Positions 1 through 11,693 of a stretch of 64,000 nt of DNA are shown in pieces (within the stretch, counting starts at the first letter, position 1; each line of letters starts with the position of its first letter). The notes beneath the pieces are model-generated. The model did no database searches. It was not told the DNA's origin and worked only from the letters and a program-made list of their open reading frames with translations. The position numbers and the translations under genes are program-made. Location of the stretch: positions 85,947,560 to 86,011,559 of the forward strand of contig NC_089598.1 of the NCBI RefSeq assembly GCF_019320115.1, read 5' to 3'. Source of the stretch: Miscanthus floridulus. Its lineage: Eukaryota; Streptophyta; Magnoliopsida; Poales; Poaceae.

Positions 1-198
1 CACGATAGAATAACAACGATTTGTATGTTGTTAGTTGTATCCAAACTATTGTAATATAACTATTTGTGCACTCTGATGTTGTATGACTCTGTAATCAGCT
101 ATAAATTGGACGCCTGTGATAGCCGAGATATCCTAGGACTATCACAGAGGGGCAAAAAGGTCGGAATTTCTATTTTGGAAATCCTAGTCTATTACACA
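1..198 (+). mobile_element. Copia-type LTR 3'-end fragment, left copy
   Basis: This stretch is nearly identical to 55015-55212, and its last 110 bases recur at 1399-1507, where they are followed by a primer-binding-like TGGTATTAGAGCC. That places it as the 3' end of a Copia-type LTR. It ends in a TATTACA-like terminus and no primer-binding site follows, so here it is an LTR remnant in front of the duplicated gene 5' region. The left part of the LTR lies outside the window. Confidence 0.6.
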
Positions 199-909
199 TG
201 GGGGCATGGCCTGGGCATTGAGAGAAGGGGCGCAGCAAGCTAGGGGCCTACGGACAGGGCGTGGTCGTCCTCATCTAGGCTCCTGGGTCCCGCCCACATA
301 GAGAGAGGATGGGGTTTGGGGAAAGGAGACGCGGGCTTAGCCGGAGTGCGCGTGCGGGGTGGGGTGAGGCGAACGGGAGCAAGGTATGTGTGCGGGGCGA
401 GGCGAGGTAGACACGGATGGACTTGCATGTGCAGCAGCGATACGACACTGCACCAGACACGGGTGGACGGGCTAGGAGCAGCAGCTTGCGCAGCAAGTCC
501 GGATGCGCTCTTATGCTCAGAACGTCCGATAGTAGTAAGCTCTCTTTTTAATTCCTATTTTAGCTTTCCTGTGATGCAAAGGTGTATTCAACTAAAAACA
601 AAAAATGAGTTTGGAAGTACTACTGCCAAATAAAATTACTAAGCCTCGCCCCTAAGCAAGCAGACCATTCCAAGATGTGCAGTGTACTCCCGTTGATCTA
701 TTCCAGCTTCCAAGTCACCTCTGCTCTGCTTCCACGCTCTTTCTAGAACAACCAAATACTAGCAGCAGAGCAGAGCTGGCAAAGAGCGAACGCGTCACCG
801 GCCACCAGATCTCTCCCGTACTCCCATCGCCGCCTCCGATGAATCCACCTACCGCCGCGTAGACGCGCCGCCCCCAGTCCACCACCACCACACTCAGCGC
901 CACCACCCA
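199..909 (+). repeat. Duplicated upstream and 5'-UTR region of the BIG gene (left copy)
   Basis: Collinear with 55213-56165 in front of the intact gene. The left copy lacks the 276-bp MITE of the right copy (empty site near 517-524) and has its own block of about 70 bases near 405-475. A one-base length difference just before the start codon changes the upstream reading frame relative to the right copy. That supports this stretch being untranslated leader rather than coding. An eight-codon upstream ORF (ATGAATCC to TAG, about 838-862) is shared by both copies. Confidence 0.8.
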
Positions 910-1398
910 ATGTCATCGTCAAAGCCCGATGCCGAGGGCGCCCTCAGCGGCTCCTCCCCATTCGCCCGCGTGCTCGCCCACGCCCTCGACAAGATCATCA
1001 AGCACTTGTCCTAGCGCCGGCATGCCGCGCTTGTCGCCGCATCCAAGTCCGTGCTTGACCTCCTCTCTTCCTCCATGGCTCCTGATGACAAGCCCGACAC
1101 CTCCTCGCCCTCCCCCATCCCTGGCCTCCCAGCGCCCACCGCCGACGCCGCCCTCGCCGCACTTCTCGCGCTTGACCCGGCGTCCCTGAAGGTGGCCAAG
1201 CCCATGCTCGAGTGCGTCGCCGTCCTCCTCTCCCTCCGCCTTCTCCTCGGCGACGTCGACTCCGACGACCCCTCCCCGGTCTCAAAACTCTTCGCTGCGG
1301 TGCTCTCCTGCATCTCGCTCGGTGGCGGCGGGGATGAAGCGCTCGAGCTCGCCGTGCTACGTGTTCTTGTCACTTTCGCGCGGTGTCCGGGCTTGTCC
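910..1398 (+). pseudogene. Truncated BIG-family ARF-GEF exon 1 (pseudogene)
   Basis: The ATG at 910 begins the same N-terminus as the intact gene at 56166: a Ser-rich start, then the conserved segment containing DKIIK. A TAG at 1012-1014 replaces the tryptophan codon at residue 35. The copy also has an in-frame three-base deletion near 1165. It stops at about 1398, where exon 1 homology is replaced by Copia LTR sequence. Most differences from the intact gene are G-to-A or C-to-T changes, as expected for unexpressed methylated DNA. No Sec7 domain is present, so no exchange factor can be made. An open frame continues after the stop but is only the remnant exon reading into the LTR. Confidence 0.85.
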
Positions 1399-1890
1399 GT
1401 AATCAGTTGTAAATTGGACGACCGTGATAGCCGAGATATCCTAGGACTTATCATAGAGGGGCAAGAAGGTTAGAATTTCTATTTTGGAAATTCTAATTTG
1501 TTATAGATGGTATTAGAGCCATATTTGACTGTAGGACAAAACTTTAAGACCAAACACTAGCATAAAATCCATGAAAACTATTTGTGAAAGCACTTGTTCC
1601 CTCCCTGCCTTGAGTTTTATTGCTATCTGACTCCCCGCTATGGAAAGTTGACTTAGGAACATTCCTAATTACTACTCATGTTATAGTTTAGTAGTTGTGT
1701 GAGACTTTTAAGGCTTAAGAGTCGCCTTAAGAGAACACAATCTATATAGTTGTAATGCTGCTTGAGTGATTAGCTCTTGTGTTGTTGTGCTTCTTAATGT
1801 CTGAGTGTAGGCTAGAAGCTATTTTGTGTGCTATATGTGAGTCTCAAAATCTTAGTCATCTTAGTTAGCTAATCCAAGGCCATCCTATGA
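1399..1890 (+). mobile_element. Copia LTR terminus with primer-binding site and leader
   Basis: Positions 1399-1507 repeat the end of the LTR found at 91-198. They are followed directly by TGGTATTAGAGCC, which fits a plant initiator-Met tRNA primer site, and then by AT-rich leader sequence with no open frame. It is the start of the internal region of a Copia element whose coding part is gone. The right limit is uncertain because the sequence passes into the tail of a Gypsy element without a clear junction. Confidence 0.55.
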
Positions 1891-2086
1891 CTAGACAGGT
1901 GACCCCGGCTATCAAAGTAAAAAATATAGAGCTGTTGTATCCCACTTTTCCTTGAAGAACCTGATGCATTGATGCATATAGAACATCCAGTAAAATCCAT
2001 CAATCTTAGATGAGCCTATAGAGCTAGTCTTCAAGTGGTAGTAACCCTTAAATCTCGAGGATGAGATTTCTGTAAGAGGGGTGGAC
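1891..2086 (+). mobile_element. 3' end of the internal region of a Tekay-like Gypsy element
   Basis: The last bases show the arrangement typical of Tekay/Del chromoviruses: a decayed pol tail, the conserved CTCGAGGATGAGATTTC block, then a purine-rich tract (AAGAGGGG) directly before an LTR beginning TGTAACATCCC at 2087. The coding frame is destroyed. The left boundary is estimated. Confidence 0.5.
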
Positions 2087-4078
2087 TGTAACATCCCAGG
2101 TTTTCTGTGCAACCTAAAAATCCCAACTTTTTAAAATTTTTGCTTGAATATGTGTTGCATGTAAATTTTAGGTCAAACATAAGTAAAATGTTTTCCCTTC
2201 CTGCCCCAAATTCAAAATCCAAGCTTCAAAACTTTTTACAATGAACCGCTTGTCATGAAGGTTGGCCACCTACGTTACAAGAGTTGTTTTCAAATAAAAT
2301 GTTTTCGAGGAAAATAAAAACCTTGGTTGAATTTGAGCCGCATTCGAATTCAACATGCAACCCGCGCGCATGATTTATTATTTCCTAAAACAAAAACCTA
2401 ACTCTCTCTCTCTCTTCTTCAAATTAAGTTTACAAATAAATTGATGCACCCATGTAGTATAGTTGCATGTGTGATTTGAGTTCTTCCCTTGTTTGTGCTT
2501 GGAGGTAGTCTCTTTCCTAGAAACCTAGCACTAAATGGGAAAATTCTCTTTCCCTTCCTTCCAATCAATCTGGCCCAGTCCGGCCTCATCCCCCGGATCG
2601 GCCCAGCTCGCCCCCTGTTCTTCTGCTAAGCAGTCCAGCCCACGTCCCTCTCCTCCTTTCTCTTCATCCGGCCTAGCCTGCCCTTCATCGTAGGCCACCA
2701 TCGCCTCCTTCCCTTGGGCCCTGGCAGAAAGCCCGCTCAACACTAGTCAGCGTAGCCCAGCCCCTCCCGTGCATAGCACGCACGGAAGGGAGCCATCATT
2801 GCTTCCCCTCGGATACCCAATCTCACGTATGCATGCTCCTGTACGGCTCCTGTCCATGGGACCCGTGCCTCAGCTATAGACACCATGCCCTATTTCCTCT
2901 CCATTGCCTCTCCATCAGATGTCATCTTCTTCTTTCTCACGAACGCACCTCCACTCCTCCCTTTTCTATCGCTTTTTCCCCACCTCTATTTCCCGTCTGT
3001 AGCCGGTGCGAAGGATGCCCATGCTAGTGCGGACCCCATCTTGACCATGCCCCAAACCGATGTGACCAAGCCCCACTCCCTTTTGGAATGTTTTGAGCCC
3101 TGGCCACCTACCCATGGCATGGATGCTTGCCACGCGTCTTGGCAGCGCCACCCCGAAGATCACCACCACCTGCTGGTCGCCCTTGCTCCTTGCTAAACCC
3201 CAGCACCCTCTCCCTCTCGCTATAAGTGCCTTGGTCAAGGCCATGCCCTCACCCTCTCCTAGCCACAGCTGCCATGGAACCCCCTCCCTCTTGCTGCCTT
3301 GCCAAGCCTTGTGACACATCGCATGGTAGCTACCGTGGTGAGTGCGATGACCATGGCAGCGACATGGTGCTGCCTTGAGGCTCTGTCTCCGCCTAGCCCC
3401 GGCCACGACACGACACCCACTGAGGAGCAGCTAGGTCTGCCTTGCCCACGTGAACCATGTCACCACCTCTTCGTCACCATGTCAAGCCAGCCCACGACCA
3501 CCATTCGCCACCCAGAACATCACTAAGGCACCACCCCGCCACCAAGCTCGCTCTGCCTTGGACGTCCGAGCATCATTGTCAAGCTACCGGAGAGCCATGA
3601 GCCCCTTTTCCTTGACAAAGCTCCACTTTTTCCTTCACCACCGTGTGTTCTCGCTTGAGACCGGCCTTGTGCCATGTTCTATGATTCGTAGAGAAGTCGT
3701 AGCCCCACGCACGAGGAATCTACGGTGCTATCGTCCTACCGTACCGGTGCCTCCATCATTGAGACCGTTAGTGAGCCTATGCTAAACCCAAGACCCCACC
3801 TTTTTGTTGCCTTTGTAGTCAAACACCCCCTGACTAGCCTTCACGCCATTGTAGCCAGAGCCAATGGTGACCACAAAGCCACATCGCTTGGGAACATCAT
3901 CGCGCCAAGCCGTGACATCACCGCATGCTCTACCTGCACCAGCCCCTTCCTGCACCAAGCATTTTGCCTTCCTCAAGCCCATCAGTGAGCCCTAAGCACC
4001 CAAGCTCCTTCCATTATCACTGAGTCCGCATGTCCATGCATGTCCCAGCCTTCGTGCTAGCGTACCCTCCCTGTAGGG
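2087..4078 (+). mobile_element. Tekay-like Gypsy 3' LTR, first segment
   Basis: Starts TGTAACATCCC right after the purine tract. It has the long C-rich middle section (about 2560-4060) typical of large grass Tekay LTRs. Several short open frames occur here, but they are low-complexity Pro, His and Cys translations with no domain and were not annotated as genes. The LTR is cut at 4078 by the minus-strand Copia element F and seems to continue near 29240 and again at 52415. Confidence 0.55.
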
Positions 4079-6101
4079 TGAAAGGTCCTAAATGGCTAGA
4101 GGGGGTGAATAGCCTATAAAAATTTCTACAAATACACTAGAGCAAGAGGTCAGTACACTAAATGACAAAATGCAACTTTGCTCTAGCTCTACGAGGGCTA
4201 CAAGCTACCTATTCAACAATTCTAGTTGTTATGTTCACTAGGCACGAACAATGGCCATGTCACTACTCACTAAGAGCTCTCAACAAGTTTACACTAAAGA
4301 GATCCATTAGGTGATACTAAACTAGCAAGCAAGACAAGCTCTCAAAACTAATTACACTAAAGAGCTTGACAACTAGTTTGCAAGGAATATAAATGAGTGA
4401 GTAGGGTGATTATACCACCGTGTAGAGAAGTGAACCAATCACAAGATCAATACCAATTCAATCACTGGGAGTACCAATGAGCAAGAGATAACCAATTTTT
4501 CTCCTGAGGTTCATGTGCTTGCCATCACGCTAGTCCCCATTGTGTCGACCAACACTTGGTGGTTCAACAGCTAATATGTATTACACACCTAGCCCACCAC
4601 AAGAGGTATCGCAAGAACCTACCCATAAGTGAGGTAACTCAATGACATGAGCAATTTACTAGAGTTGCCTTTGGCGCTCCACTGGGGAAGACACAAGACC
4701 CCTTACAAGCAACCTATCGAGGCCGAAGACAATCACCAACTCCACTCAATGATCCTCCAATTATTGGGCCATCTAGGTGTTGGCAAACACCAAGAATAAC
4801 AAGCTCACAACCAGCCCATATCACCCAACTAGTGCCACAAGATGATGCAACTCAATGCAATGCACTAGTGGCTCTCCAATCTCACTCAAGATGATGAAAT
4901 CAAGTGAACAAGTGAGTGGAGTGTGTTGCTCAGCTTCCAAAGGGTGTGCACAAGTGTATGAGGTGCCAAGAGAGTGGCCAAGGCTGGCCACCCCCTCTAT
5001 TTATAGCCACACAAGCAAATAGAGTCATTACCCCTTGGAGATGCTTTCTGCGAGGGCACCGGACAGGGCAGTACGGTCACCGGACAAGGGGTGACGGTGC
5101 CCCAATGGTCAAATTCCAATGGTCGACTAATGACTAGTTGGTCACCGGACAGGGGCGATGGTGGCACTGGACAGGGGGTGGCGGTGCCACCCTGGCCGAG
5201 CCCCAAAAACACCCCTCTTTGGATAATTAGGGCGGTGCACCGCCACCCCATGGCGGTGACCAGGGTAGTGCCCTCTTGGCCCTAACTATAGCAAGTCCTA
5301 GCCTCGGTTAAAAAGCGGTGGTGGCACCAGATAGCCAGTGATGGTGCACCACCATGCCAGGGCGGTCCACACAGTCACATCTGGTGACCACCCTAGCATT
5401 GCTGCTCTCTCCATGTCTAGCCTGTCATCGGACTGGCTAGGGCGGTGACCACCCTGAACCAGCTGTTCTCGGCCTCGGCCAGATGGTCACCAGACAGGTC
5501 AGGGCAGTGCACCGCCGCACCCATGTCGTTGACCACCTTGAGGCAAAAACCTCCATTAGCTGTGTTTTTTTATTTTCGATTCAATCCACAAGTAGTCTAA
5601 CACTACTTTGCAAGCAATGCTAACTCTCAAAGTGTTTTCTCAAAAACATGTTAGAGCCAAGTTAGCATTTCTCAAAACATTTTCCATAAATACTTTCACT
5701 TGCTCTCCAATGTGCACTAGGCCTAAATGCAATGCATGAAGACCAACACCTAGTGGCACTAGATGACCAAATTGTCTAGTTAAAAACCCCTATTAATGGT
5801 ATGACCATCTACCCTAAATGTGATCACACTCTCTATAGTGTCTTGCTCACTAAAACAAAATCCCTAATTATACCTTTGCCTTGATCTCTAGAAGGTTTTG
5901 TTTTTCTCTTTCTTCTTTTCCAAGTTGAGCACTTGATCATCATCACATGTGGCCATCTCATCATTTCATGTGATCAACATCACCATTTGAGTGCCACCAT
6001 GCTCCTCACTTGGATTGCACCAACCTAGCTCATATCATCAGGCATGACAAAGGTTAGTGCTTAGGTTTCATCAATTATCCAAAACCAAACTAGGGCTTTC
6101 A
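4079..6101 (-). repeat. Element F 3' LTR (2,023 bp)
   Basis: On the minus strand it begins TGAAAGCCC at 6101 and ends ACCTTTCA at 4079, and it is preceded by a purine tract (complement of CTCCCCCTTTTT, 6104-6115). A TATA-like element lies on the minus strand at 5005-4998 (TATAAATA). About 5040-5520 holds many ACCGGAC/GTCCGGT-like words, resembling the LTRs of A and B in style though not in sequence. Short open frames inside this LTR are not genes. Confidence 0.8.
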
Positions 6102-6734
6102 ATCTCCCCCTTTTTGGTAATTGATGACAACCTATTTACAAAGATATTTAATGAAATCTTTTTTGGATTCATGTTGCTTGCCCAAGCATATTACCATGTG
6201 TAAAGATTATGGATAAGTTTCATAAACCCAAAATTGGTATTATTAGCTCTCCCTACATATGTGCTAAGAGTTTGGATTTGAAAGCTTGCACATATGCATG
6301 GTTTAGCGGTTTGGGAGAGTAATAGCTACCAAATGATGCTAAGGTGTAAAGAGTGGACTTTTGAAGCGTGATACCAATCGGAGTTACCAATATACACCAT
6401 CCTTAGCACCATTAGTAACTAGACATTCACAAAAACTAGAAAACCCCGTGAGATCAACATTATATGAAAGGGTCTAGTTTTTACATGATAAGCACAAGTC
6501 TAGTTACTCTTCCTATGCATGCTAGTTTTCATTTCATCAATCATTTCTATGATCTAGCATACACCACACAAGCATGGATATAGAATTTAAAACTTGTGTC
6601 ATGCAAGCAAACATATGTAAATGCACATACAAATGCAACATACAAGTTTATAAGCTTGCTCTCCCTACATGTGTGCTTCAAATTTTAATTGATCACCTTA
6701 CAATGTCATTTTATTTGTTATTTCATTTGTTTGC

Positions 6735-7596
6735 TGATAAGGACATGAGCTCCATGCATATGACTATGCTTAGAGATAGAGGATGAGGAGATCAGCGAGG
6801 GTGTCCTAACCGAGAAGGAGGCCCAAAGCTCATCCGGTTCGAGTCACCAAGGCGGAGACCCAAATCAAGTTTGAGCCCATCTCAGGTTCTAGGACCAGTC
6901 TATCATAAAACTGATCACACGGGCGCGTTTGGGCTCTGTTTTCGACAATCCATATATGGATGGAAATCTAATTAGATAAGGAAGCTAATGCAAGTGGTCT
7001 CACATCAAAATCCCATTGGAATCAATGGAAATCATCAAAACAAATCAGCATCCAGAATCTACCAGGCTGCTGCAACACCGTCTTTTGTTCCGTTGGGCCG
7101 TGTATTGTCTTAGAGCCTATTAGGGGGGCATGTCCAGGGGGTGACATCTGGGGCTCTATAATTAGCAGCCGTTGCTCTCCTTAGGGTTTGGGTTTTATTT
7201 AGTTCTTGATTTTCTTATGAAACGGACGTCATTTTGCTGCAATTGTGCCGCCAAGGTCGCTTGCTGTGAACTAGGGCCCCAGTTCTTGATCTTGTTCGCC
7301 TATGGCGATTAGTCCTTTAGAATAAAGACTTGAACTCCTTCTTGTTTTCTTAAGCCTCATATTTATTTGCAATTTTAGATTGCATTCATCCCGTTCTTGC
7401 TTGTGTTCTCGATTTGCTTGCAGGAAAGCTTTCTCGGCGAGGTCAATCGTGTTCACGTGGTTGATAACCAACGAAGCAGTGGTATAACGGTTGCGGGGTC
7501 CAAATTAGTCTTGGTTCAAAGCCTAGATCGTGAACGTCAAGTCTTCACCAATCGATGCTATCATACCTTTCAGAAGATCAGGCCTCGTCTACATCA
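6735..7596 (+). repeat. Element D 5' LTR
   Basis: 862 bp, TGATAAGG to CTACATCA, aligned along its length with 10209-11060. The two LTRs differ by scattered substitutions and small indels, so the insertion is not recent. Contains a possible TATA-like TCTATAATTAGC near 7152. Confidence 0.9.
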
Positions 7597-8877
7597 AGTG
7601 GTATTAGAGACCATGTTGCCCGTTAGGTATACTGTTATTTTCCCTTTTAGATTGTTACTGTTTTTGTTTTACCTATAGTCCACAAAAAGCCAAAAAATAT
7701 ATATACACCGCATCATATTCCCTGTCCTATAGCCTTGTTGTGCCATGTAATCTCGTCTCTAATTTGCGTTGTTGAGTTTGTGTCCTAGGGCAAGTTCTGG
7801 TTGCTGGTTATAGATCGTTTTTAGTCCAGTTTGTGTCTTTTCATTTGTTGTTCATCATAATCCGTGAACACCTTCATGTCTTGCTGTGTTTCCTTTGTAT
7901 CCATCAAACCCTAGTCCACATCATCTAATTTGTTCCACTTATCTTCATAGTTTGCATCTATCCATAGCTGTCGCAACAACTTTTATGTGCATTGTTCCTA
8001 TTTTGTCCTCTAATTCAGAGTCAGTTCTCAAAACTGGTCTAGTTTTCGCATACGAACTCGGATTTCGACGTTCCATATATTAAAATTGATCAAATTTTTT
8101 TTTGGATCCGCTCGTCCCCTGTCTTGTCAGGTTTGGAAAATTTTATTTTGGCCAAAAACTGGTCACAAGATCCTTTTTTCGTGGTCACAAGCTTTTTGTC
8201 AATTTTGAGCACATCTTCTGAATTTTCCATAGGTCACGCCTTTCACTTGTTGAAGCTCATATTTTGTATGGTCACTTCTTTTGTGCTCCTAAGTGAAGAA
8301 AAAATATCAAAAAAATAAGAAGAAAAAGTCAAAGAATTCCAAAAAAACAACGACAACCAAAAAATAGAGAAAAAAGAGAGGGGCAAAAGTGGAACAATAT
8401 TTAGAGGAGCACATAGAGAGCGTCATTTGAGCTGTGTTTGCGTGTGCTGATTTTCTCCTTGTTCCTAATCATATTCCCGTTGTTCACATCACTTGATACA
8501 TCTGGTACTTGGAACGTTAATAGGCCAGCAACTAAAACAAGTACTCGGGATACTTATTCAGCTTTGCTATTCAGTTGTGAATATTGCTAATCCTTGCTAC
8601 TATATTGTGCCTGTCTAAGCTCCACTTTCTTCTAACCAAGTACAGGTTCGCCTTGCAACTGTTACACTCAAGCTACAATGGTATGCAGTCACCGACCGAT
8701 TGCACCGCCTGTTGCTTTGGTAAGAACACTTGTAAGACCATGGTAAGATGCTTGAGCGTGTGTGACTTTACTCCTTGACCACATCCTATAGTAGCTGAGA
8801 GAAAAATACATACTTGTGTGTTTTCTTGTTTGATGCTAACAATGACAGGTTACAACATGTACTGATATGAGACGTCA
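7597..8877 (+). other. Element D primer-binding site and leader
   Basis: Begins with AGTGGTATTAGAGACC, a degenerate initiator-Met-type primer site. The remaining 1.2 kb is AT-rich with an A-rich block near 8280-8400 and no convincing reading frame. Part of it (about 7990-8080) recurs in reverse orientation at 53160-53240 in fragment E. Confidence 0.7.
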
Positions 8878-9996
8878 ATGATGCATGAGCCATGCACTAT
8901 TGCTGCTACACCTCCTTCCACAGGTCAATCTATTCTTTCTTCCCCGCCTACTTATGATGGTATTGGTGCTGATGAGTATATTGAGTGGGAAACTAAAATA
9001 GATAATATTTTTGCATAAAGTTATATGTGCGAACGTAGGAAAATTAAAAATACAACTAGTGTTTTGAGACAATCTGCATCAACTTGGTGGAAGTCTTTAG
9101 GTTTTTTAGATAAACCTCACACATGGAATCATATGAAAGATCTTATGAGAGAAAATTTTATTAATCCATCTCTTGTAATTAATTCAAATGATGAGGTGCA
9201 TCAACTAGATCAATCTCTTGTTATTCCTCCTGCTATACCTAATCTTTTGCAGGATAATGTACAAAAGAGCGAGGATGACGTGATAGAAAATGGGATGCTC
9301 ACAGCCTCATGTAAAAATTCAGAACCATCAACTATTACTCCTGCTGAACATGAGAGCAAAGGTAATGCCCATGATGCTAAACTCACGGAAGGTGAGAGTT
9401 CTCTTGATGTGCTGAATTTTTCCACCAATCATGCTATGATAGAGCAAATTTTAGTGGAGCCTTTGCTTGATTTACCTTTGTCACAAGATGATTTGCTTGA
9501 TGTTCCTTGTGATGAAGATGACTTGCATAATGATATTTATGTTATACCCATGCAATCATTGAAGAATGATCATGCTATATGTGTGCTGAAATTGAACACT
9601 TGTGCTAAAAATAGACTTGTTATTCATAATGCTAGTGAAGTTGATGAGCTAAAATTGTTGTCTTCTTTAAATACTCTGGGTTACATTGAATTTGATGTTC
9701 CGTGTAATCTTAGTTCTTTAGAGGAGAAACTTTATGCATATGCTGATTTGCCATGGTTCTCTAGAGATACATATCATGTTTTTGGCAAATATAACAACCA
9801 AGGACAATATTTGATACAACGAGTTTACATTTGTACAAATCCGAATTCTCCTTTTGTTGTGCAAAGTAATGATCAACTAGAGGACAGTAAAATCAACACT
9901 ATTGTTATGCCATATTTCTCTAGTTTTGTTGTTCGAATACAAGTGGAATCCAAAGAAAGGGAGCATATGTTTCTTGTTAGTACTAATCTTTTATAG
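8878..9996 (+). pseudogene. Element D gag-like protein
   Basis: A reading frame of about 370 codons starts at 8878 (second ATG at 8881) and runs to a TAG at 9994-9996. It is interrupted once by an in-frame TAA at 9015-9017. The N-terminal part, with an ADEYIEWE-like segment and then a Trp-rich SASTWWKSL segment, resembles the front of a retrotransposon gag domain. The remainder is acidic and Ser/Leu-rich with no zinc knuckle, protease triad or polymerase motif. Retention of more than 320 codons after the stop suggests relatively recent decay or selection while the family was active. The gag assignment rests on position and a weak family resemblance. Confidence 0.6.
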
Positions 9997-10208
9997 GATA
10001 GTATTGGCAAAGATCGTGTGTATTTCAATCGAGCAGACTACATGTCTATAGGATAAGACATGCTACAAACCTAGATATGTGGTCATATTCTTTCTCACAA
10101 TATTGTCCATTCCCATTATTTTGGAAACCTCATTTATCCTCATATTGTGCCGAATCGACTTCAAGCAAAATCGACGCCGAGGACGGCTTTTCATCAAGAA
10201 AGGGAGGA

Positions 10209-11060
10209 TGATAAGGACATAAGCTCCATGCATATGACCATGCTTGGAGATAGAGGACGAGGAGATTAGCAAGGGTGTCCTAACCAAGAAGGAGGCCCAA
10301 AGCTCATCCGGTTTGAGTCACCAAGGTGGAGGCCCAAATCAAGTTTGAGCCCATCTCGGGTTCCAGGACCAGTCTGTCATAAAACTAGTCACACGGGCGC
10401 GTCTAGGCTTCGTTTTCAATGATCCACATATGGATGGAAAGCTAATTAGATAAGGAAGCCAATGCAAGTGGTCTCACATCAAAAGCCCTTCGAAATCAAT
10501 GGAAATCATCGAAACAAGTCAGCATCTAGAATTTGCTTGGGTGCTACGACACCGTCTTTTGGTCCATGTATCGTCTTAGAGCCCATTAGGGGTCATGTCT
10601 AGGGGGGTGACATCTGGGGCTCTATAATTAGCAGTCATCGCTCTCCTTAGGGTTTGAGTTTTGTTTAGTTCTTGATTTCCTTGTGAAACAGACATTGTTT
10701 TGCTGCAACTGTGCCGCCAAGGTCGCTTGCTGTGAACCAGGGCCCCAGTTCTTGATCTTGTTTGCCTATGGCGATTAGTCCTTTCAAATAAAGACTTAAA
10801 CTCCTTGTTTTTTTAAGCCTCATATTTATTTGCAATTTCAAATTGTGTTCATCCTGTTCTTGCTTGTGTTCTCGATTTGCTTGCAGGAAAGCCTTCTCGA
10901 TGAGGTCAATCGTGTTCGCGTGGTTGATAACCAATGGAGTAGTGGTGTAACGGTTGCGGGGGTCCGAATTAGTCTTGGTTCAAAGCCTAGATCGTGAACG
11001 TCGAGTCTCCACCAATCGACACTATCATACCTTTTGGAAGATCCAGCCTTGTCTACATCA
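10209..11060 (+). repeat. Element D 3' LTR
   Basis: 852 bp; begins TGATAAGG after the purine tract and ends TCTACATCA, followed by the TTTGC target duplication. Confidence 0.9.
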
Positions 11061-11693
11061 TTTGCTCCCCCTATCTTTACTACCTTTGTGAATTTCTCTC
11101 CCCTTTGTCAACAATTAGCACAAAAGGTGAGATCAAATTTTAGATAGGTTGGGGTGAGACCATATGAAGTGAGGATCATTTTCCCAATTTGGTTCAATCT
11201 AGATCACTTGTAAAAGATATTTAACTCAGTTTGATCCAAGGGCAAGCTTCTTCACACCTCCAAATAAGGGTTATCATGCACCATGTTGAGTTAAACACTT
11301 ATAGCTCATTTTCTAGATTAAACACTAGATTCACAAGCCCACAAACATGTCATATGCTACCACTAGATCATTTCAAGCATACAAGCATAGTGGTACCATA
11401 CAAGCATCAAATTCATTTGATTTTCATGAATGAGCCTAAAACATGTGAGGAATGACTAGATGCACTCAACAAGTCCTTAGTAATGGATGAATGACATGTC
11501 AAACAACTTTACCTTACTTTGCTCGAAGGAGAGGCATGTCATATATGGGGGGTGCATCAACACATATTGGAGAAACCAAGTATGTTCAATTTATTCTTTA
11601 GCTTGCAAAACCTCTTCTCATCTACTGGCTTGGTGAAGATATCAGCAAGTTGATCATCGGTGACCACACTCTCAATGCAAATGTCCCTTTTTG
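11061..11693 (-). other. Element F non-coding tail between RNase H and 3' LTR
   Basis: AT-rich sequence between the end of F's RNase H and the element D insertion. It continues on the other side of D at 6102-6734. I see no reading frame. Non-coding tails of this length before the polypurine tract are usual in Maximus/SIRE-type Copia elements. Confidence 0.6.

Larger units (their letters stand above)
6735..11060 (+). mobile_element. Element D: complete non-autonomous LTR retrotransposon
   Basis: It has LTRs at 6735-7596 and 10209-11060, both beginning TGATAAGGAC and ending TCTACATCA. A five-base target duplication TTTGC flanks it (6730-6734 and 11061-11065). A primer-binding-like AGTGGTATTAGAGACC follows the 5' LTR and a purine tract (GAAAGGGAGGA) precedes the 3' LTR. 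The 2.6-kb internal part has a long untranslated leader and one gag-like frame. There is no protease, reverse transcriptase or integrase, so it must depend on a partner. Fragment E carries a diverged LTR of the same family next to the end of a pol-like frame. Confidence 0.9.

Noticed and set aside
2531..3988. Cluster of short open frames rich in Pro, His and Cys on both strands
   Set aside because: They lie in a C-rich Gypsy LTR, overlap each other in many frames and show no domain.
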